A model generated the notes under the pieces. That model worked only from the letters and a program-made list of their open reading frames with translations, searched no databases and was not told the DNA's origin. The translations under genes were made by a program, and so were the position numbers. Positions 49,001-58,000 of a stretch of 64,000 nt of DNA are shown here, piece after piece; position 1 is the first letter of the stretch, and each line of letters starts with the position of its first letter. This stretch comes from Limnomonas spitsbergensis (lineage: Eukaryota; Chlorophyta; Chlorophyceae; Chlamydomonadales). The stretch lies in contig JAYJMM010000100.1 in NCBI GenBank assembly GCA_037349105.1, positions 2,257,001 to 2,321,000 of the forward strand, written 5' to 3'.

Positions 49001-52000
49001 TTCGATGTGTGTGGGGGGGGGGGGTAGTCCGTGTGTGTCCATGTGTGTGTGTGGGGGGGGGGGGGGAGGGTACTAATGCTGGACAGGGGGCGGCGTGCGC
49101 TACGTAGGGGGAGTGTTGAATGGTATGAACGCCCTGTTCAAAAAGCCCATCCATGCCCAGATGCACCCATTCACACCCAAGTCCACACAATCATCACCCC
49201 TCACACAGATGACCAACACCCCCCCACACCCATTCACACCTGGAGCAGCAACGTCTGGAACCTTGTGAAGGAGGCGCCTATACGCAAGTCAATCTCCTGA
49301 CCAGGAAGAACACAGAGAGAGAGGGGGGGGCGGAGGTTGGGAGGGAGATGCACAGCTGTGCTGAAGTACACAATATTATGCGCGCTGTAGCATAGCTATG
49401 CCCAACTCAATCTCCTGACCAGGCATAACAGACGGGGGGAGTGGAGGTTGGGGCGTGAAGGATAGCGCTCACAATAGTATATGCTCTATGGCGCAGATAA
49501 ACGTAAGTCAGTCTCCTGAAACAGCAGAACAGAAGGGGGGGATAGAGGTTGGGGCGTGAAGGATAGCGCTCACAATAGTATATGCTCTATGGCGCAGATA
49601 AACGTAAGTCAGTCTCCTGAAACAGCAGAACATACGGGGGGGATGGAGGTTGGGGCGTGAAGGATAGCGCTCACAATAGTATATGCTCTATGGCGCAGAT
49701 AAACGTAAGTCAGTCTCCTGAAACAGCAGAACAGAAGGGGGGGATGGAGGTTGGGGCGTGAAGGATAGCGCTCACAATAGTATATGCTCTATGGCGCAGA
49801 TAAACGTAAGTCAGTCTTCTGAAACAGCAGAACAGACGGGGGGGATGGAAGTTGGGGCGTGAAGGATAGCGCTCACAATAGTATATGCTCTATGGCGCAG
49901 ATAAACGTAAGTCGGTCTCCTGAAACAGCAGGACAGACGGGGGGGATGGAGGTTGGGGCGTGAAGGATAGCGCTCACAATAGTATATGCTCTATGGCGCA
50001 GATAAACGTAAGTCAGTCTCCTGAAACAGCAGAACATACGGGGGGGATGGAGGTTGGGGCGTGAAGGATTGCGCTGAGAACTACAAATAGTATATGCCAT
50101 ACTGTATGGGGCAGATATACGTCAGTCAATCTCCTGACAAGACAGGACACAGAAAGAGGGGGGGGGGTGGAGGTTGGAAGGGAGGTGCACAGTAGAAGAA
50201 CACAATACTATGCGCGCTGTGGCATAGTCTTCCCAACTAAATCTCCTGGCCAGACAGAACAGACAGGAGAATCCAGGTTGGGACGTGAACGATTGCTCTG
50301 AATAAATGGTATATGCTCTCCCGTATGGGGCAGATATATGTTAGTCAATCTCCTGACCAGGCAGAACACAGAACGATTAGTAAGGAGCCGAGGTTGGGAG
50401 GAGAAGGGTTGGGTTTTGTAACAAAGTGTTTTATGCTCCATGGCGCAGATATGCGACATGTATCTCCTGACCAGACAGAACGCAGAAATAGAGGGGGGGA
50501 GTGGAGGTTGCACATTGATATTTGATCATGTTGACGGTGTGTATGATATATTTGTGGGACAGGGCGGGATACCTGTACCAGGGTGTGAGATCTCAACCCC
50601 AATCTCTTGACCCTAAACTTCACCACATGCCCTAAACTGAACCTGATGTTCTAAACTGTACCTCATACCAATTCTCATTCCCTAGAATTTACCTCATACC
50701 CAAAACTGTACCTCATACCCAAAACTGTATCTCATACCCAAAACTGTACCTCATACCCAAAACTGTACCTCATACCCAAAAGTGCACCTCATACATGAAA
50801 CTGTAAGTACCTCATGCACAAACTGTACCTCATACCCCAAACTGTATCTCATACCCAAAACTGTACCTCATACCCAAAACTGTACCTCATACCCGAAAGT
50901 GCACCTCATACATGAAACTGTACCTCATGCACAAACTGTACCTCATACCCGAAAGTGTACCTCATACATGAAACTGTACCTCGTGCACAAACTGTACATC
51001 ATACCCAAAACTGTACCGCGTAGGCTCATACCCCAAACTGTACTTCATACCCTAAACTGTACCTCAAACTCTGATCCAGCAACCCTAAACCATAGGCTCT
51101 GAAGCCCCCCAGCTGGCACGAATCCAGGGCATTGGACATCTCTGGGTAGTCGAATGTCAGGGCGTGGGACATGAACTGAAACCCAAAACCCCAATGCCCT
51201 GAAACCCCAAACCCCAATGCCCTGAGACCCCATACCCTAAGCCTGGAGCCCCCTACCTGGCGCACGTCCACCGCCCCGGAATATTTTTCATTGGGCAGCG
51301 CCATGTTATTGAAAGTTGTGTGTGATCTTTGTGTTGTTACTAAGTTGACGCAACCGCCCAAAGCCTTTTCTGAAAGGGCCAGGCAGAGAGAAACGGGGGG
51401 AGACCAGCACCTGAAGCCAAATCTCTTTTGGTGGGCCAGGGGTTGGGTTATACAAGTTATCCCTCAACCCTTAACCCCCACCATTCCCCCACCTGGCGCA
51501 CGTCCAGAGCCAGAAAGCCGATCTGGCTGGGCAGATGAAGTTTGATGAAAGTTTGTGAGAGCTGTTGGTGGGCCACGGGTGGGACCTTCACCCTAAACCC
51601 CAATCCCCCCACCTGGCCCACATCCAAAGTCGGGGAATCTTTCTCGTTGGGCAGCGCTGGGTTATTGAAAGCTGTGTGTGCTATTGGTGGGCCAAGGGCA
51701 GCCCTTAGCCCCGAACCCTAACCTCCAAGGCCCCCACCTGGCGCACATCCACCGCCACCGCCAGAACGTCAATCTCGTTGGGCAGCTCAAGGTTGATATA
51801 CGTTTGTGTGAGCTGTTGGTGGGCCAGGGGTGGGACCTGAACCCTGAACCCTGAATCCTTAATCCAAAGGCCCCCACCTGGCGCACATCCACCACCAGGT
51901 ATGTGATATCCTTGGGCAGCTCTAGCCTGATAAATGTGTGGGAGAGCTCTGGGTGGGTTAGGGTGGGACCTTAAGGCTGAACCCATTAACCCCAATTTCC

Positions 52001-55000
52001 CCACCTGGCGCACAACCACCACTGGCGAATCCACCTGGTGGGGCAGCGCTAGGTTGATACAATATTGTGTGAGTTGTTGGTGGGCCAGGGGTTGACCCTT
52101 AACCTAAGGTCTGAACCCCAAGGCCCTCACCTGGCGCTCAAGCTTGATGGCAGTTTGAGTGAGGGCTGTTGGTGGGCCAGGATTTGACCCTAAATCCTAC
52201 ACCTGAACCCCAAGGCCCCCACCTGGCGCACGTCCACCGCCAGCGAATCCTTCTCGTTGGGCAATGCTAGGTTGTTCACGGTGCGCGTGAGCTGTTGGTG
52301 GGTCAGGGCGCTGAAGCGGGCTCGGCGGACCGTCAGACGCGGGTTGGCTGCCAGGCATACCTGCATCACCTGAGATATTGGCAGGGTTTAAGATGCAGGG
52401 CTGAGGCTTGATAGTGGATCAGGGCGCTGACGGTTTAAGGCTTCGTGTTGACAGTTGAGGGTCAAGGGTGGATAGCAGATTGGCAGGGCAGAGCGCTGAA
52501 GCGTGTGGGGTTCAGGGTTTAAGGTTTCGTGTTGACAGTTGAGGGTCAAGGGTGGATAGCAGATTGGCAGGGCAGAGCGCTTAAGTGTGTGGGGTTCAGG
52601 GTTTAAGGCTTCGTGTTGACAGTTGAGGGTCAAGGGTGGATAGCAGATTGGCAGGGCAGAGCGCTTAAGTGTGTGGGGTTCAGGGTTTAAGGCTTCGTGT
52701 TGACAGTTGAGGGTCAAGGGTGGATAGCAGATTGGCAGGGCAGAGCGCTGAAGCGTGCGCGGCGGACTGTCAGACTCGGGTTGGCTGCCAGGTATACTTG
52801 CATCACCTGAAGGGGGGGTACGGTCCAAGGCTCAGGGCTGAGGGTTAAAAGTTCAGGGTTTGGGGTGGATGGCAGGGCAGAGCGTGGAAGCGGGTGCGGC
52901 GGACCGTCAGGCGCGGGTTGGCTGCCAGGTATACTTGCATCACCTGAAGGGGGGGTACGGTCCAAGGCTCAGGGCTGAGGGTTAAAAGTTCAGGGTTTGG
53001 GGTGGATGGCAGGGCAGAGCGTGGAAGCGGGTGCGGCGGACCGTCAGGCGCGGGTTGGCTGCCAGGTATACTTGCATCACCTGAAGGGGGGGTACGGTCC
53101 AAGGCTCAGGGCTGAGGGTTAAAAGTTCAGGGTTTGGGGTGGATGGCAGGGCAGAGCGTGGAAGCGGGTGCGGCGGACCGTCAGGCGCGGGTTGGCTGCC
53201 AGGCACATCTGTATCATCTGAAGTAGTTGTAGGGTTTGAGGTTCAGGGCTGAGGGTTGAAGGTGGATCAGGGCGCTGAAGCGGGCGCGTCGGACCGTCAG
53301 ACGCGAGTTGGCTGCCAGGCGTACCTGCATCACCTGAAGAGGTCGTAGGGATCAAGGCTCAGGGCTGAGAGTTGATGGCGGGTAGGAGCATAGGAGCTTC
53401 CTGTCATGGTTGAGGCACAGCACCAGCCCCAGGTGATTCCCCCACACAGCCCCCACCCCACCCCCCACCTGGCAACTGATGCTCCCTCTCTCTTTATCAT
53501 AGTCCAGCCACAGCACCAGCCACAGGCATTTTAACCACCCAACTTCCCGCCCTCGCCTCGCAACTGATGTTCCCTCCTTCTCTATCACAATCAAGCCACA
53601 TCAACAGCCACAAGCGATTCCCCCACCTAGCCCTACCCTTCCCCCAACCCACCTCAAAACTGTTGTTCTTTTCTTCTCTGTCACAGTCCAGCCATAGTAC
53701 CAGCCACAAGTGATTCCCCCACCTAGCCCCCCCCCCCCACACACACACCTCAAAACTGATGTTCTCTCCCTCTCTGTCACAGTCCAGCCATAGTACCAGC
53801 CACTGCGCAGAACGTGCCAGCTGCTCCAACTGAGCTTTGAGGTCCAGCTTGTCCTGCGGTGCATAGAGTGGGAATTAGTGTGGCATCAAAAAGTGTGACA
53901 GGGGGGAAAACGGGGCACAGCCACTGGTCTGTACAAGCACATTGCACCAGCTGCTCCAGCCAAGCGTTGAGGTCCTGCTTCACAGGGTTCACAGCCAAAG
54001 AATGAAAGGGCAGGGGCAGGATTTGACCAGAGCATACAAAGAGCACAACCTGGGTTTAGATGGGGCATACGGAAGGAGGAGCGGTTTAGGGCTTGGGGTT
54101 AAGATGGAGCACACGCAAGTTTAGGGTTTAGATGGAGGGTACGCGAGGAGAAGCGGTTTTAAGTGAAGGGATCAGCAGGGGCATAAGTGGGGACAAGCAG
54201 TTTGGGGTCTGGGGTTTAGATGGAGCTTACCTGAGGATGAGCGGTTTGGGTTTTAAGCTTTAGCTGTGGCATACTGTAAGCGGGAATACGAAATTCAGGG
54301 TTAAGGGTAAAGGTTTAGCTGGGACATAAGCGAGGATAAGCGGTGTAGGGTTTAGGGTTTATAGTTGATCTGGAGCTCAAGTGAGCGGCATACGCAGGGC
54401 CAGCAGCTCCGTCTGCGCCTTGGTATGTGCATATCCTAAACCCTAAGCCATAAGCCCCTGCGGTCGGTGTGTTCAGCCCTGGTTACAGGGTTCAGGGTTT
54501 AGGCACGCTGGGCACACTCGGGGTTTAGGCACGCTGGGCACACACTCGGGGTTTTGGCACGCTGGGTACACACTTGGGGTTTAGGCACGCTGGGTACACA
54601 CTTGGGGTTTAGGCACGCTGGGCACACACTCGGGGTTTTGGCACGCTGGGTACACACTTGGGGTTTAGGCACGCTGGGTACACACTTGGGGTTTAGGCAC
54701 GCTGGGCACAAACTTGGGGTTTTGGCACGCTGGGTACACACTTGGGGTTTAGGCACGCTGGGCACACACTCGGGGTTTAGGCACGCTGGGCACAAACTTG
54801 GGGTTTTGGCACGCTGGGCACACACTCGGGATTTAGGCACGCTGGGCACACACTCGGGGTTTTGGCACGCTGGGTACACACTTGGGGTTTAGGCACGCTG
54901 GGCACACACTCGGGGTTTTGGCACGCTGGGTACACACTTGGGGTTTAGGCACGCTGGGTACACACTTGGGGTTTAGGCACGCTGGGCAAACACTCGGGGT

Positions 55001-58000
55001 TTAGGCATGCTGGGCACACACTCGGGGTTTAGGCACGCTGGGCACAAACTTGGGGTTTAGACACGCTGGGCACGAACTTGACCACGGGAACATTGTACAG
55101 GTCTAGTGGGCTGTAAGTGTTCCATTGGTTTGGTCAAGCTAGATATCACATATCAGACTTGCCTTATCAATGAGGGTCTACAGGCAACAAGGGCCCACTC
55201 ACGCTGGGCACAAACTTGACAACAGGCAAATTGTACAGGTCCAGTGGGCGGTAACTGTTCCATTCTTTGGTCAAGCTAGATATCACATATCACACTTGCC
55301 TTATCAATGAGGGTTTACAGGCAACAGGGGCCCAACTCACGCTGGGCACAAACTTGACAACAGGCAGATTGTACAGGTCCAGTGGGCTGCAGCTGTTCCA
55401 TTTCTTGAACTGTGGCGCGAAGTCCATGGACATGAGGTGACCTATGGGAGGAAAACGGGAGAAGGGGAAGGTGTGTGTGTGGGGGGGGGGGGGGGGGGGG
55501 GCTTCCAGTAAGGGGGGGCAGCTTGTCTTTGGAAAGAAAGGAGGGGGCGTGATTTGTGCACCAGTTTCTTTTTGTACCTGAATCTTGCACCCCTTCTTCT
55601 TGTGCTTGTCGCGCGCCTTCCTGACTTGGTGGGCTGGCTATGCCCCTCTGAACCTAGTTTGTTTCGTTTTTGTTGGAGTTTTACAGCATGAGGCACCAAT
55701 AGACCGGGCTGGCGGTGTAAAGGGTGGCTTGTTTTGTTAGTTTTTGTTTGTTTTGGGACAATTTGCATGCGTTTACCTCCTTATAGTTGATGGTTTGGGG
55801 TTTAAGGTTTGGGGGTATTGGTTTAGGGTTGAGGGAGGATTCGCATGCGCCAACCTGGTTAGAATTTAGAGTTTGGGTTGAAGGGCTCAGGGTTGAGTGA
55901 TGAGTTGCATGCGCCAGTCTGGTTAGGGTATATGGCCGTGGTTGAAGAGTTAGGGGTGAAGTCAAGACCTACCTGCACCAGTCTGGTTAGGGTTGCTTGA
56001 GGGTTTCGGGTTTAAGGGTTAAGGGTCCAGTGACGATTTGTATGTGCCAGCCTATTCTGATGCCTGCGGCATCCCTTCCCTCTCCCTCACCTGCCACGGA
56101 GGTGAAGGTCATGTCGCATGGTCCCTGGCCGGCTATAGTGTACGGGAACTCCCAGATGGGATTGAAATTTGCCCTGTAGGGGAGAAAGAGGGGGGTTGCT
56201 GTTGCCGAAAGGAATGCGGGTGCCAAGAGACATGCTAGCGGTATAAGCCATGCGGGTGACATGGACATTGATGCAGCAGCTGTGTGTAGAATAGGCACCC
56301 GTGTGCCTTCTCCTGTATTCACGCAGGTATCAAGGGCATAGACATTCACAGTCTTCCGCTGCACATTGCTGCGCCGTCAAAGAGGACTCGGACATCATGA
56401 CTGGTCATTAGAGTGCCATACTGGTTTCATGGACAGAGGCACTCTCCGTCCTCTCCTGTACCCATGCAGGTAACACAGGCACAGACATTCACGGTCTTCC
56501 GCCGTATATCGCCTCGCTGTCAAAGAGGACTCGGACATCTTGTCAGGTTGTCAGAGTGCCATGCTGGTGTCATGAGACATGCTGATGCAGCAGGCATTCG
56601 CTGTCACTGTCCTCTAATGGATCTTGTTGTGCCATGTCCCATTCCGTGTACATGGTGCCATGCTGGTGTCATGGACCGGCGCACTCACTGTCCTCTCCTG
56701 GGCCGTTTTTCGCCTTTGCCTGGGACCTGCTCATGATGCCATGCAATGAGAGTGCCATGCAAAACGAGTGTCATTCGATGAATGCATCATGCAATCAGAG
56801 TGTCATGCAATCAGTGCCATGCAATCAGAGTGCCATGCAATCAGAGTGATACACAATCGGAGAGCCATGCAATCAGAGTGCCATGCAATCAAAGCGTCAT
56901 GCAATCAGAGTGCCATGAAATTGGAGTGCAATACAAGCATAATGCCAAGCTGGCACCATAAGACATGGGCATAGAAACTCACTGTCCCCTCGTGGATTAT
57001 GTTGGTGCCATGATCCATACTGGTTACATTGCCCATGCCGGCCAAGAGACACATTGGTGCCACCTTAACATTGCGGTGCTCATAGCCATGCTGATGCAAT
57101 CACTGTCATGCTGATGCCACGGCCCATGCTGGCCAAGAGACATGTTGGTGCCGCCTCATTTATGCTGGTGTCAAGAGCCACGCTGATGCCACCACTGTCA
57201 TGCTGGGGCCACAGCCCATGCTGGCCAGGAGATATGCTGGAGCCGTCTCAGCCATGCTGGATTCAAGAGCCATGCTGATGCCACCACTGTCATGCTGGTG
57301 TCAAGAGCAATGCTGATGCCACCACCGCCATGCTGATGTCACCACAGCCATGCTGTTGTCAAGAGCCATGCTGATGCCACCACTGTCATGCTGGGGCCAC
57401 AGCCCATGCTGGCTAAGAGACATGCTGGAGCCACCACAGCCATGCTGGTGTCAAGAGCCATACCGATGCCACCACTGTCATGCTGGGGCCACGTCCCATG
57501 CTGGCTAAGAGACGTGATGGTGCCACCACAGCCATGCTGGTGTCAAGAGCCATGCTAATGTCACCACTGTCATGCTGTTGTCAAGAGCCATGCTAATGTC
57601 ACCACTGTCATGCTGTTGTCAAGAGCCATGCTAATGTCACCACTGTCATGCTGGTGTCAAGAGCAATGCTGATGCCACCACTGCCATGCTGGGGTCACAG
57701 CCCATGCTGGCTAAGAGACGCGATGGCGCCACCACATCCATGCTGGTGTCAAGAGCCATGCTGATGTCACCACTGTCATGCTGGTGTCAAGAGCAATGCT
57801 GACTCCACCACTGCCATGCTGGGGCCACAGCCCATGCTGTCTAAGAGACTTTATGGTGCCACCACATCTATGCTGGTGTCAAGAGCAATGCTGATTCCAC
57901 CACTGTCATGCTGGTGTCAAGAGCAATGCTGATGCCACCACTGCCATGCTGGGGCCACGGCCCATGCTGTCTAAGAGACATGCTGGTGCCACCACAGTGA

